This document shows, in pieces, positions 8,045-16,637 of a stretch of 36,199 nucleotides of DNA (within the stretch, counting starts at the first letter, position 1; every line of letters starts with the position of its first letter). The translations under genes were made by a program, and so were the position numbers. Source of the stretch: Rufibacter ruber (GTDB lineage: Bacteria; Bacteroidota; Bacteroidia; Cytophagales; Hymenobacteraceae); assembly GCF_001647275.1 (NCBI RefSeq), contig NZ_LRMM01000057.1, forward strand, positions 1 to 36,199, given 5' to 3'. The notes below the pieces were generated by a model. That model had not been told where the DNA came from, did not search any database, and saw only the letters and a list, made by a program, of their open reading frames with translations.

Positions 8045-9700
8045 TCAAGGTGTGATCCTGAACCAGTCATAGTCGGCGAAGCCGGAGTCATTGGTTTTGT
8101 CTTCCCGCGTAGCGAAGATGCCCACTTTTGCCCCAATCCAGCGGCCGGGCACGGCGGTAAAGACCTCTCCCGCCTGCTTGAAATTCTGCCAGTCTTCACT
8201 GTAGCTGAACTGGCACTTGGCGCCCGCAGTTACCTTTACCCTCAACTGCACCTCGTTGCCGCTCAATTTGCCAAGAATCTGCTCTTTCTCAGGAGTACCC
8301 TTGTGCGATTTCAGGGCAGAGGCATACGTCAGGTACAGCCCGTCTTTTTTGCTTACAATGGAGAGGTGGGCATAGTCTTCGCCCATGACTACCAAACCGG
8401 TGCGCTCCTTCTCCAGCTTTGGGTTTGGCGTAAATTTCACTTTGGTGGTGGCGGTAAAACTCTGCGCCGGAAACTTCTGCAGGAGCAGGTTGGGCACATC
8501 CCAGAGGTTCTTGCCGCCTTCGGGTAGCTGGTGGGTGTACAGCCGTAATACGCCGCGGTTGGTGGTGAAAGCCCAGGTGGACTTGGGGTTGGCGTGCCAC
8601 TGCCACTGCAGGCCCAACGTTGAGTCATTGAACTCATCTGATTCCTTCGGGGTCACCACCGGATAGGTCTTGCCTACGTTTGGCTTTTGGTAGACCATCA
8701 CGGGCTGACCTTTGCCGTCGCCGTCTGGGTCTTCGCCAATCACCGGCCAGTTGTTCACCCACTTCATGGGTTGCAGGTGCACCACGCGGCCATAGGCCTC
8801 CTTGTCCTGGAAGTGCAGGAACCAGTCTTCGCCGGAAGGCGTGTCAACCCATGCGCCCTGGTGCGGGCCGTTAACGGTGGTTTTGCCCTGATCCATCACA
8901 ATCCTCTCCTCATAGGGGCCGTACACGTTCTTAGAGCGAAGTACCAGCTGCCAACCCGTGGCCACCCCGCCCGCCGGCGCGAAGATGTAGTAATACCCGT
9001 TCCGCTTGTAGAACTTGGGGCCTTCCACGGTAGGGTGGTTCTCATGCCCGTCAAACACCAGCACGCCCTCGTCCAGAACCTTGGTACCCTCAGGGTTCAT
9101 CCTGTTCACGGTGAGAATGCTCTTGATGCCCGCCCGGCTTCCGGCCCAGCCGTGCACCAGGTAGGCCTTGCCGTCTTCATCCCAGAACGGGCAGGAGTCA
9201 ATCAGGCCTTTGCCCGCTTTTACCAGCACGGGTTCCTCCCACTTACCCTCGGGGTCTTTGGTCTTCACCATGTAGATGCCAAAGTCAGGATCTCCCCAGT
9301 AGATGTAGAATTCATCGTTGTGGTGCCGGATGGAGGGCGCCCATACGCCGTTGCCGTGCTGCGGTTGGGAGAAGTGCTCAAACGGCGGTTGGCGTTCTAG
9401 CGCATAGCCAATGATCTTCCAGTTCACCAGGTCCCTGGAGTGCAGGATCTGCAGCCCCGGAATGGCATTGAAGCTGGAGGAGGTCATGTAGTAGTCATCT
9501 CCTACCCGGCAAACGTCAGGGTCTGAGTAGTCGGCGTCAATTACCGGGTTCTGGTAGGTGCCGTTGCCTTTGTCTGCCACCCACACTTTTGAAACTTCGC
9601 CGGTGGGCGCAGCCGCTGAGGCAGGTGGACGGGTAGAGGGTTTCTCTGCCTGACAGGCCATCAGTAAGAGCAATCCGGCGGTGTAGTACTTTATACGCAT
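8045..9700 (-). CDS. GH43-family glycosidase lipoprotein (side-chain trimming)
   Basis: Five-bladed beta-propeller glycosidase, likely a beta-xylosidase or alpha-L-arabinofuranosidase acting on pectin side chains (for example xylogalacturonan or arabinan); the exact substrate is inference. I chose the ATG at 9700, which gives 551 residues. The longer frame (to 9766) adds a hydrophilic stretch ahead of an obvious lipoprotein signal MRIKYYTAGLLLLMAC (Cys16). GH43 catalytic residues appear: base D60 (YSDPDV), pKa-tuning D168 (LIDSCPFWDEDG) and acid E226 (TVEGPKFY). The C-terminal part, about 360-551, is a beta-sandwich of the concanavalin-like type found in GH43 xylosidases. It is flanked by the PL1/T9SS gene and the GH28 gene in the same direction. 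Confidence 0.9.
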   Translation of the reverse strand: MRIKYYTAGLLLLMACQAEKPSTRPPASAAAPTGEVSKVWVADKGNGTYQNPVIDADYSDPDVCRVGDDYYMTSSSFNAIPGLQILHSRDLVNWKIIGYALERQPPFEHFSQPQHGNGVWAPSIRHHNDEFYIYWGDPDFGIYMVKTKDPEGKWEEPVLVKAGKGLIDSCPFWDEDGKAYLVHGWAGSRAGIKSILTVNRMNPEGTKVLDEGVLVFDGHENHPTVEGPKFYKRNGYYYIFAPAGGVATGWQLVLRSKNVYGPYEERIVMDQGKTTVNGPHQGAWVDTPSGEDWFLHFQDKEAYGRVVHLQPMKWVNNWPVIGEDPDGDGKGQPVMVYQKPNVGKTYPVVTPKESDEFNDSTLGLQWQWHANPKSTWAFTTNRGVLRLYTHQLPEGGKNLWDVPNLLLQKFPAQSFTATTKVKFTPNPKLEKERTGLVVMGEDYAHLSIVSKKDGLYLTYASALKSHKGTPEKEQILGKLSGNEVQLRVKVTAGAKCQFSYSEDWQNFKQAGEVFTAVPGRWIGAKVGIFATREDKTNDSGFADYDWFRITP

Positions 9701-9786
9701 GTCACTTGGTTCACTTGGTACTGCTAAAGAGTGCGGGTCTGGTCTTCCGCCAAAGGCGGGAACCAACCGGCCTTCCCGTCAACTTT

Positions 9787-9825
9787 CTGTTTTTGGCCTG
9801 TTTTTGTAAAAACGGCTCCAAAACA
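9787..9825. repeat. Interspersed T-rich palindrome, copy 4
   Basis: CTGTTTTTGGCCTGTTTTTG faces AAAAACGGCTCCAAAAC. It ends 4 bp from the stop codon of the PL1 gene at 9829. A separate 5-bp stem (CCGCC/GGCGG, 9747-9759) lies next to it. Confidence 0.8.
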
Positions 9826-9828
9826 CAC

Positions 9829-11529
9829 TTATTCCTTTACAAGGGCTACACGCCTCACCACCACATCATTACCTACCTGCAGCGAAACCAGGTAAAGACC
9901 GGAGCCCATTGAGCCGCCGTGGCTGTCTTTCCCGTTCCATTCCACCTGGTGGGTTCCCGGGGTAACCGTTCCCTGGAAAACTGTGGCGACCACCTTGCCG
10001 GTTAAATCAAGTACCCTCACCAGTGCCTGGGCCTTTTGGGCGGCGGTGAACACCAGGGTGGTGGAGACCGTGAAAGGGTTGGGATACAGACGGGTGGCAA
10101 TAACCGCCTTTTCCTCTGCAGAGGAGGTGAGAGTTGCTGCCGGTACCAGGCTGTTCAGGTAATCTTCCAGGTTGGTGTAGCCGTTGCTGTTGCGGTCCCC
10201 GTTTCGGTCTGAAGCATCATTTGGGTTTAGGCCGTTCTGATTTTCCCAGGCATCTGGCATGCCGTCTTTGTCAGTGTCTGCGGGCGCCGGCAGTGACTCT
10301 AAGGTTGGCCAACCACCCACGGTGCCCTGGGTATCTATAATCCCCTTGCTGGCACCATAGGCTCCCCCATACGTAGCAGTACCGGTACGCACCTCATTGA
10401 TGATCCTGGTGTCAACCGCATCCCGCTTCAGGCTAGCCCCGGCCCCGGCCAAAACTGCCTCATACGCCTCAAGGGCGGTATGGGTCGTTTCCATGTGGTA
10501 ATCAATGGGCGCCTGCAGCCGCACGCTGGTTCTTTGGGCCGTGGTAATATTTGCGTCATAGTCTACGCCACCGGCCCAGTTGTCGGCGGTGACGGTGGCG
10601 TTGCCGTGCACGTAGTTGCCGTTGATGTAGAAGGTGCCATAGCCTGCCCCGAACTGGGGATCTGACTCATAGGAGACCTGCACAATGCGTTTACTTTTAC
10701 TGCTTGGGGTAGCCGGACCAGGTTTATAATAATTATTGACCATGTTGTATTTACCGTTCTCGCCGCCGTAGGCACTGTTATCGCCCCAGTTGTAGAGCAC
10801 ATTGTTCCTGAAATCAACATGCTCATTGGGATAGGTACCTCCGTTGATCCCAGACCGCCCGCCGCCGTTGAAACGGGGATTACGGCTGGTATGGTGGGCT
10901 AACAGGTTATGGTGGAACGTAGCCTGATCGCCGCCCCAAATGCCGCCATAGCCATGGTTGCCCTTGTTATGGACAGATTTGTACAGGCTTTCGCTCAAGA
11001 GACACCACTGCATGGTGAAATTCCTGTTCAGGTAAAAACTGGCCGTCTCATCTACTGACCAGCTCATGGTGCAGTGGTCAATAATTATATTCTGCTTGTT
11101 CCTGCCCCAGATGGCGTCATTCTCTACCTGCGCCTCATCTCCCAGCCTGAACCGCATGTACCGGATGATCACGTTGTCTGCGTCTACCGTCACAGTTTGG
11201 TTGCTGATGCAGATGCCGTCACCGGGTGCGGTCTGGCCCGCAATGGTGAGGTTTCCGTTTTTAATAGGCAGGGCCGAAAGCAATTTGATAGTGCCGCTCA
11301 CCCGGAAGACAATGGTTCTGGCGCCCGTTGCATTGACCGCCGCCCTAAAGCTGCCGGTGCCGGAGTCATTCAGGTTGGTGACCTCAATCACCGTGCCGCC
11401 CCTGCCCCCGGTGGTAAAACGCCCAAACCCTTCGGCCCCCGGAAAAGCCAGCTGCTGCGCAAAACCGACAGAGGTTTCAAGGGCCAACAGCACGAGTAGT
11501 GCCATGATATGTGGTAGTTTTTTTCTCAT
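9829..11529 (-). CDS. Secreted pectate lyase (PL1) with T9SS sorting domain
   Basis: Pectate lyase that cleaves polygalacturonate by beta-elimination and leaves unsaturated uronate ends. The 566 residues start with a signal peptide (cut near GFAQ, residue 24). The PL1 helix starts at LAFPGAEGFG. Calcium-site and active-site motifs include IIIDHC (D151), SWSVDE (D160, E161) and the TSRNPRF arginines R216 and R219. At about 418-455 a D-rich loop (DTDKDGMPDAWE, then DRNGDRNSNG) resembles a calcium-binding thrombospondin type 3 or dockerin-like segment. The last 85 residues, from LYPNPF, are a T9SS type A sorting domain, so this one of the three PL1 paralogues is exported across the outer membrane. 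A 411-bp gap full of palindromes separates it from the upstream CE8. Confidence 0.93.
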   Translation of the reverse strand: MRKKLPHIMALLVLLALETSVGFAQQLAFPGAEGFGRFTTGGRGGTVIEVTNLNDSGTGSFRAAVNATGARTIVFRVSGTIKLLSALPIKNGNLTIAGQTAPGDGICISNQTVTVDADNVIIRYMRFRLGDEAQVENDAIWGRNKQNIIIDHCTMSWSVDETASFYLNRNFTMQWCLLSESLYKSVHNKGNHGYGGIWGGDQATFHHNLLAHHTSRNPRFNGGGRSGINGGTYPNEHVDFRNNVLYNWGDNSAYGGENGKYNMVNNYYKPGPATPSSKSKRIVQVSYESDPQFGAGYGTFYINGNYVHGNATVTADNWAGGVDYDANITTAQRTSVRLQAPIDYHMETTHTALEAYEAVLAGAGASLKRDAVDTRIINEVRTGTATYGGAYGASKGIIDTQGTVGGWPTLESLPAPADTDKDGMPDAWENQNGLNPNDASDRNGDRNSNGYTNLEDYLNSLVPAATLTSSAEEKAVIATRLYPNPFTVSTTLVFTAAQKAQALVRVLDLTGKVVATVFQGTVTPGTHQVEWNGKDSHGGSMGSGLYLVSLQVGNDVVVRRVALVKE

Positions 11530-11569
11530 ATTTCCTGTTGGTCTTAATTGGTCTTTTATCAGTTTGCTT

Positions 11570-11617
11570 CTTTCCGTTTTTGGCTCGTTTCTAGAAAATC
11601 AGGCCATAAACGGAAAG
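11570..11617. repeat. Interspersed T-rich palindrome, copy 5
   Basis: CTTTCCGTTTTTGGCTCG then TTT faces AAAATCAGGCCATAAACGGAAAG around CTAG. The outer ends CTTTCCGTTT and AAACGGAAAG pair perfectly. Confidence 0.85.
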
Positions 11618-11646
11618 ACACTGCTCTTCCTTTGTTCTTCTCTGCT

Positions 11647-11670
11647 CTTTCGGATTTATCAATCCGAAAG
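11647..11670. repeat. Hairpin: perfect 10-bp stem
   Basis: CTTTCGGATT and AATCCGAAAG pair perfectly around a TATC loop. It is the first hairpin of the 11647-11872 cluster. Confidence 0.8.
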
Positions 11671-11712
11671 TCCTCTGTCGTCTATCCCTGTTTTCCAGGT
11701 CTTGCCTCAACG

Positions 11713-11729
11713 GGGGATTAGAAATCCCC
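11713..11729. repeat. Hairpin GGGGATT/AATCCCC
   Basis: A 7-bp perfect stem with an AGA loop. It shares the GGATT/AATCC core with the hairpins on either side. Confidence 0.7.
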
Positions 11730-11738
11730 GACAGTGTG

Positions 11739-11780
11739 GTTCGGGATTTGAAATCCCGAACAGCTGATCAGCTGATCAGC
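11739..11780. repeat. Hairpin GTTCGGGATTT/AAATCCCGAAC plus overlapping GATC palindrome
   Basis: An 11-bp perfect inverted repeat (11739-11749 with 11751-11761) is followed by GCTGATCAGCTGATCAGC (11763-11780), an 18-bp perfect palindrome made of two overlapping GCTGATCAGC units. Confidence 0.8.
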
Positions 11781-11856
11781 GTTTATAGCCGAGAATCAAG
11801 CGGTATTTTCATTATAGCCCCGGCTTTTGCTACTTTTCCCGCTTCGTCCTTCCCTA

Positions 11857-11872
11857 CCCCCTCCAAAGGGGG
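11857..11872. repeat. Hairpin CCCCCT/AGGGGG
   Basis: A 6-bp G/C stem with a CCAA loop. It is the last element of the cluster, about 20 bp before copy 6 of the T-rich palindrome. Confidence 0.6.
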
Positions 11873-11892
11873 ACGGAATGCGTGTTACTTTT

Positions 11893-11936
11893 TTCCGTTT
11901 TTGCCTGTTTTCATAAAAACAGGCCAAAAACGGAAA
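11893..11936. repeat. Interspersed T-rich palindrome, copy 6
   Basis: TTCCGTTTTTGCCTGTTTT pairs with AAAACAGGCCAAAAACGGAA (one unpaired G) around CATA, the cleanest copy. It lies 4 bp 3' of the CE8 stop at 11941. Confidence 0.9.
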
Positions 11937-11940
11937 GTCA

Positions 11941-12930
11941 TTACTTTCCCGCCTGCGGGGTTTGCTTAGTTGCCAATGGGTCCCAGTCTCCGAAGATTTT
12001 TTCCAGGGTATATTCCTGCGCTTCTTCTGCCGTCAGCTGTTTAGACCAGCTTACCCGTTGCTTTGGGGCTGCCCCTGGTCCGGTAGAGCCAAACTCAGCA
12101 TAAAAAGTGGACTTCTCAGCGTCTGGTTTGCTCCAGTTATGCCAGCCTTCGGGTTTGATGTGCTTGCCCAGGTAGCTGTTGAGGAATACCGTCTTGGCAA
12201 ACGGCCGCCAGGGCCGGCCCAGATAATAAGAATTCTCAGGGGCATCGCCGGTAAGGCGGCAGTTGAGGAAGACAAAGCCATACGGCGTGCCTTCTAAGGT
12301 AGAGGCCGCCGTCACAAAACTCCCGCCTTTCTTGCTGTAGATCTCACACCCCTCAAACACCGCCGTTGACCACCCGAAGATGAAGTCTGTGGTGCCTTCT
12401 ATGTAGCAGTTCTTATAGTACTGGCGGCTCTTTTCGCCGTGCGGATACAGGGTGTCCTGAAAACCCAGAAACCGGCAGTTCTTGAACATGACCTTATCCC
12501 CGTCTACCCGCACGGCCACCGCCTGCCCCACCGGGCCAGCCGAGTTCTCAAACGTGATGTTCTCAGCCGTAAAATCGTCACCGTACACAAAGAAGCTGGA
12601 GGAGCCGGTGGTGCCCATCTCCTCGCCAAAGCGGTTTTTCTTAGCGGCATAGTCATCATGGGTGAGAACGGTTTTCTGCACGTCCTGCCCCACCAGTTTC
12701 ACATTGGTTTTGGTGGAAGGCAAGGTAAGTTTCTCCTTGTACACCCCGTTTTTGATATAGATGGTGGTCTGGTTCTTCCGGAAATCAGGTACAGCGTTGA
12801 TGGCCTCCTGCACCGTTTTGAACTGCCCGCTGCCGTCTTTGGCCACTACAAAGTCATACCGTTGGGCATACGCCGGTTCCAGCAGAATCAGGGACAGCAG
12901 GAACAGTAGAATAACTTTTCTAACTCCCAT
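11941..12930 (-). CDS. Pectin methylesterase (CE8), periplasmic
   Basis: Demethylates homogalacturonan so that pectate lyases can act. The 329 residues start with a signal peptide (about 1-22, PAYAQ), and no anchor or T9SS tail is visible, so a periplasmic location is inferred. CE8 features are complete: VGQAVAV (Q136), GFQDTLY (acid D159), TTDFIFG (nucleophile D182) and YYLGRPWRP (R239). Length is normal for the family. It starts 5 bp after the GH105 stop codon, so the two are almost certainly co-transcribed. It is closely similar in design to the CE8 at 14257-15204 but clearly diverged from it, so the pair reflects an old duplication or separate acquisition. Confidence 0.94.
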   Translation of the reverse strand: MGVRKVILLFLLSLILLEPAYAQRYDFVVAKDGSGQFKTVQEAINAVPDFRKNQTTIYIKNGVYKEKLTLPSTKTNVKLVGQDVQKTVLTHDDYAAKKNRFGEEMGTTGSSSFFVYGDDFTAENITFENSAGPVGQAVAVRVDGDKVMFKNCRFLGFQDTLYPHGEKSRQYYKNCYIEGTTDFIFGWSTAVFEGCEIYSKKGGSFVTAASTLEGTPYGFVFLNCRLTGDAPENSYYLGRPWRPFAKTVFLNSYLGKHIKPEGWHNWSKPDAEKSTFYAEFGSTGPGAAPKQRVSWSKQLTAEEAQEYTLEKIFGDWDPLATKQTPQAGK

Positions 12931-12935
12931 GGGCT

Positions 12936-14171
12936 CTATTTATTTGATGCCTGTGCCCTACCCATTTCCTCAAATTCCAGGGAAGCCATGATGAACGGAG
13001 AAACGGCTTTGGGGTCATTGTCACGGCGCTCCTCGTTGATGTAGTATTCATAGGTGCCGTCACGGTACGGGTTACCGCCCAGACCGGCCACGGCGCAAAC
13101 CTGCGTGATGCTGATGGTGCCGTCTGCCTCTTTCCTGATCAGGTTCTCTAAGATGCCGTTGTAGGCTTTCCGCGCCAGCGGAAGATATTTCCCGCTGTCT
13201 ATGTAGCCTTTTTTGCTGGCCTTCACCAAAAAGTAGGTGAACATGCTAGACGCCGAACCTTCTAAGTAATTTCCCTCTCTGCCGCCTTGGTCTACCACCT
13301 GGTACCACAACCCGGTTTTGGGCTCCTGGTACTGGGCCAAGGCGCCCGCCATTTTCTTGGTGATGGCGATGACCTCGTTGCGTTGCGGGTGGTTCTGCGG
13401 CAGGAAATCAAGCGCATCTACTAACGCCATGGCGTACCAGCCCATGGCGCGGCCCCACACGTTGGGTGAAAGCCCGGTTTTGGGGTCTGCCCACTTCTGC
13501 TCGCGCTTCTCGTCCCAGCCGTGGTAGAACAGGTTCTTCTCCTTCACATAGGTGTACTTGTCTACCAGAATGATCTGTTTGGCCACGTCATCAAACAGCG
13601 CAGGCTCATTATACGTGGCGCCGTACTGGGCCAGGAACGGCGAGGCCATGTACAGACCGTCTAGCCACATCTGGTGCGGATAGATTTTCTTGTGCCAGAA
13701 ACCGCCCTCTGAGGTTCTGGGGTGGGTACGCATCTGGTCGCGCAGTTCATCCAGGGCAAGCTTGTATTTCTGCTGACCCGTCTCCTGGTGCAGGAAAATC
13801 AGGAATTTACCCGGGTTCACGCGGTCTATGTTGTAGTCTGTTTTCTTGTAGGTTTTGATCTTGCCCTCCGCCGTGATCATGGTATCTGCGAAGGCCTTGA
13901 TGTACGTAAAATACTTGCGGTCACCGGTGCGCTTGAACACCCGCTCCAACGCACTGGCGAATAAGCCTTGGGTATAGTCCCACTTGGGCTCGGGCCGGAA
14001 GTCAATCATCCAGCCCTCCGGACTGCGCTTCATCTCTGAGTCAGCCATCCAGACAGAATAGGGTTTACCTGCCGGGGACGTTGGTACTTGGGTACTTCCG
14101 GTCTGGCCGGAGCGGCAGGCAACAGTTGCTACCAAGAACGCAAGCAGGAGATAGAGGGACGTTTGTTTCAT
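12936..14171 (-). CDS. GH105 unsaturated uronyl hydrolase lipoprotein
   Basis: Removes the 4,5-unsaturated galacturonate that PL1 leaves at the non-reducing end of pectin oligomers, by hydration of the double bond (YteR/YesR family, (alpha/alpha)6 barrel). The 411 residues begin with a lipoprotein signal MKQTSLYLLLAFLVATVAC (Cys19). Conserved parts include PKWDYTQG (63-70), YNIDRVNPG with D116, and HQMWLDGLYMA with D171, which match the YteR aspartates. Also present are GRAMGWYAMAL and the C-terminal SSMFTYF segment. It sits 5 bp upstream of a CE8 and 85 bp downstream of another CE8. Whether it prefers galacturonyl-rhamnose or galacturonyl-galacturonate cannot be told. The unsaturated monomer it releases feeds KduI and KduD. 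Confidence 0.92.
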   Translation of the reverse strand: MKQTSLYLLLAFLVATVACRSGQTGSTQVPTSPAGKPYSVWMADSEMKRSPEGWMIDFRPEPKWDYTQGLFASALERVFKRTGDRKYFTYIKAFADTMITAEGKIKTYKKTDYNIDRVNPGKFLIFLHQETGQQKYKLALDELRDQMRTHPRTSEGGFWHKKIYPHQMWLDGLYMASPFLAQYGATYNEPALFDDVAKQIILVDKYTYVKEKNLFYHGWDEKREQKWADPKTGLSPNVWGRAMGWYAMALVDALDFLPQNHPQRNEVIAITKKMAGALAQYQEPKTGLWYQVVDQGGREGNYLEGSASSMFTYFLVKASKKGYIDSGKYLPLARKAYNGILENLIRKEADGTISITQVCAVAGLGGNPYRDGTYEYYINEERRDNDPKAVSPFIMASLEFEEMGRAQASNK

Positions 14172-14212
14172 GGTTTGTCAGATAAGCGTAAGCGGTTCTA
14201 GCGTTTCATTTT

Positions 14213-14251
14213 CTGTTTTCGCCGCTTTGTTTGAATAACAGGCCGGAAACA
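14213..14251. repeat. Interspersed T-rich palindrome, copy 7 (degenerate)
   Basis: CTGTTTTCGCCGCTTTGTTT faces AATAACAGGCCGGAAACAAG. The arms are recognisable but have several mismatches. It lies 5 bp 3' of the CE8 stop at 14257. Confidence 0.6.
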
Positions 14252-14256
14252 AGGGG

Positions 14257-15204
14257 TTAGTGTTTGGTTGGGTTCCAGTTGTCTTTGCCGGCCAGGACTT
14301 TCTCTGGAGTAAATTTCTTAGCCTCTTTCCGGGTGAGCTGCTTTGACCATGGCACCCGCTGGTCTTTGGCAGCCCCGGGCCCCGATGATTTATATTCGGC
14401 GTAAAAGGCGGTTTTCTCAGCTTCAGGTTTCTTCCAGTTGTGCCACCCCTCAGGTCTGATGTGCGCGCCCAGCTCTGAATTCAGGAACACCGTCTGCGCA
14501 TACGGCCGCCAGGGCCGGCCCAGATAGACCTTAGTGGCCTCTGCTGAGGCCGTGTTGATCTTGCAGTTCAAAAACACAAACCCGTAGGGTTGGTCTTTGG
14601 GCGTAGACGCGGCGGTGATGTAGGAGTTCTTTTTGCAGTGGATGGTACAGTTCTCAAACACCGCCGTGGCCGGCCCGAAGATAAAATCTGTGGTGCCTTC
14701 TATGTAGCAGTTCACATAGTACTGGCGGCTGTTGTCTACCCCGGCGTACAGCGTGTCCTGGTCGCCAATGATGTTGCAGTTTTTGAACACGCAGCGGTCT
14801 GCCTCCACGTGCAGGGCCACCGCCTGCCCTACCGGGCCTGCGTTGTTTTCAAAGGTGATGTTTTCGGCCTGAAACTCATTGCCCTGCACCAGTACCGTGT
14901 AAGAGGTAAAGGTGTTGATCTCGCCTTTGCCGGAGTAGTCATTCCAGACTATGCGGGTTTTGTCCCGGTCTTCCCCTTTAAAAGAAATCCTGGTCTTCCA
15001 GGAAGGGATCACCAGTTTCTCCCTATACACGCCGTTCCTGATCCTGATCTCGATCCTCTCCTCCGGGAAAGCCGGGATAGCGTCTACCGCCGCCTGAATG
15101 GTGGTATGGTCACCGCTTCCGTCTTGCGCCACCACCAGCTGCTTCTGCTGGGCGTGGGCCAGGAAACCGGTCAGGAATAAAATAAGTAAGATCTTCCACT
15201 TCAT
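14257..15204 (-). CDS. Pectin methylesterase (CE8), periplasmic
   Basis: Second free-standing CE8, 315 residues with a signal peptide (about 1-19, AHAQ). The catalytic set is intact: VGQAVAL (Q127), GDQDTLY (D150), TTDFIFG (D173) and VYLGRPWRP (R230). GDQDTLY instead of the GFQDTLY of the neighbour changes a residue beside the catalytic acid, which may alter substrate contacts. It starts 10 bp after the stop codon of the PL1 gene at 15215, so lyase and esterase are probably made from one message that the operator at 16649 controls. No T9SS tail or lipobox is seen. Confidence 0.94.
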   Translation of the reverse strand: MKWKILLILFLTGFLAHAQQKQLVVAQDGSGDHTTIQAAVDAIPAFPEERIEIRIRNGVYREKLVIPSWKTRISFKGEDRDKTRIVWNDYSGKGEINTFTSYTVLVQGNEFQAENITFENNAGPVGQAVALHVEADRCVFKNCNIIGDQDTLYAGVDNSRQYYVNCYIEGTTDFIFGPATAVFENCTIHCKKNSYITAASTPKDQPYGFVFLNCKINTASAEATKVYLGRPWRPYAQTVFLNSELGAHIRPEGWHNWKKPEAEKTAFYAEYKSSGPGAAKDQRVPWSKQLTRKEAKKFTPEKVLAGKDNWNPTKH

Positions 15205-15214
15205 TCTTATGCTC

Positions 15215-16597
15215 CTACTTTACCAGACTGTTCAAATACACTTCTACGTTGGTATAGAATTTATTCAGGGTCTTGGCCGAGGCATCTGCCGCGCTGCCCG
15301 GGTTCAGTTTATGCTGCTGCTCCCAGGCATCTGGCATGCCATCCTGGTCTTTGTCGGCGGGTGCCGGAAGTGATTTCAATTCTGGCCAGCCACCCACATC
15401 CTGCTGGGAGTCAATGATGCCGTTTTTATGCTTTCCGTTGGTAGACCTGCCGGCTCTCACCTCCTGCACAATGCGGGCATCTACGGCATCACGTTTCAGG
15501 CTGGCACCCGCTTGGCTGAGCACAGCTTCAAAGGCCGCCTGCGGTTCCTGCGTGGGCACGCTCACTACGGTGAACTGTTTTTCGGCTTTAGCCGCCTGAA
15601 CAGAGTCTTTGTGATCTGGCTGCACGCCGCCACGCCAGTTGTTTTTGGTGACTGCCGGGAAACCGTCTACATAATTGCCCGCCACGTAGAATTTCCCATA
15701 AGGGGCAGAGGGGTTCACGATTCTGTCTCTCTTAGACTCCTGCGTGGCCAAACCAGACTTGTAGTAGTTGTTGACCATGTTGTAACGGCCTTTCTCGCCC
15801 CCGTAGGTACTGTTATGCCCCCAGTTGTAGACCACGTTGTTGGTAAAATCTACCAGTTCATCTGGCGGGTTGGGCACAGACTTAGAGCCGCTGAACCTGG
15901 GGTTTCTGCTGTTGTGGCTGGCCAACAGGTTATGATGGAAAGAGGCTCCCCTGCCCCCCCAGATCCCGCCGTAGCCGTGCTCCCCTTTGGCGTGTACAGA
16001 GGCATTCAGACTTTCTGAGATAATGCACCACTGCAGGGTAAAGTTTTTGTTGTAGTAGAACGAAGCGCACTCATCTGTAGCCCAGCTCATGGAGCAGTGG
16101 TCAATGATGATGTTGTTCATGCCTTTGTTCGCACCCACCGCATCTGCCTGCTGCGCGGCTTTGTCCCCCATCCGGAAGCGCATGTACCGCACTATCACGT
16201 TGTCTGCTTTGATACTGACCGGATAGTTTCTGAGGCAGATCCCATCACCGGGGGCAGACTGGCCGGCAATAGTAAGATCCCCGTTGTTAATATCAAGCGG
16301 CGACTCCAGGTCTATGTTACCTGACACCGCAAAGACAATGATACGCGGCCCCTTCTTCCGGACGGCCTCCCGGAGACTGCCGGGCCCGTTGTCGTTCAAA
16401 TTGGTCACCACCACCACCTGGCCGCCGCGGCCGCCCGTGGCGTACTTGCCAAACCCTTCGGCCCCCGGGAAGGCCAGCGCTTCTTTCTCTTCTGCCGCCG
16501 CGGTGGCTGCGGCAGAAGCTGCTTTCTGGGCGCACCCGGTTAAACTGGCAAACTGGAAGGCGAGGCCTAAGAGGGTAAACTTTCTGAGTGCGTTCAT
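15215..16597 (-). CDS. Pectate lyase (PL1) lipoprotein
   Basis: Second PL1 of the locus, 460 residues. The N-terminus MNALRKFTLLGLAFQFASLTGC is a lipoprotein signal (Cys22), followed by an A/E-rich linker and then the family start LAFPGAEGFG. Motifs IIIDHC (D166), SWATDE and NSRNPRF (R231, R234) match the other two lyases. The C-terminal D-rich segment (DKDQDGMPDAWE) is kept, but the protein ends at YLNSLVK without a sorting domain, so it stays membrane-anchored. It heads a likely transcription unit: a LacI-type operator with an outer inverted repeat lies 52-76 bp upstream, and the CE8 gene follows 10 bp downstream. Confidence 0.93.
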   Translation of the reverse strand: MNALRKFTLLGLAFQFASLTGCAQKAASAAATAAAEEKEALAFPGAEGFGKYATGGRGGQVVVVTNLNDNGPGSLREAVRKKGPRIIVFAVSGNIDLESPLDINNGDLTIAGQSAPGDGICLRNYPVSIKADNVIVRYMRFRMGDKAAQQADAVGANKGMNNIIIDHCSMSWATDECASFYYNKNFTLQWCIISESLNASVHAKGEHGYGGIWGGRGASFHHNLLASHNSRNPRFSGSKSVPNPPDELVDFTNNVVYNWGHNSTYGGEKGRYNMVNNYYKSGLATQESKRDRIVNPSAPYGKFYVAGNYVDGFPAVTKNNWRGGVQPDHKDSVQAAKAEKQFTVVSVPTQEPQAAFEAVLSQAGASLKRDAVDARIVQEVRAGRSTNGKHKNGIIDSQQDVGGWPELKSLPAPADKDQDGMPDAWEQQHKLNPGSAADASAKTLNKFYTNVEVYLNSLVK

Positions 16598-16637
16598 ACG
16601 TTAAAGGTAAGTAGTGAATGGTTTCTACCTTAAGCAC

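Larger units (their letters stand above)
11530..11940. other. 411-bp intergenic region packed with palindromes
   Basis: It contains two copies of the T-rich palindrome (11570-11617, 11893-11936). Between them lie a cluster of GC-rich hairpins and an 18-bp GATC palindrome. No coding sequence is visible. It is the most hairpin-dense stretch of the window. Confidence 0.8.

Noticed and set aside
9703-9760. Short direct repeat (TCACTTGGT twice) and a CCGCC/GGCGG stem upstream of the GH43 gene
   Set aside because: Too short to call an attachment site or operator; the motif is not seen elsewhere.
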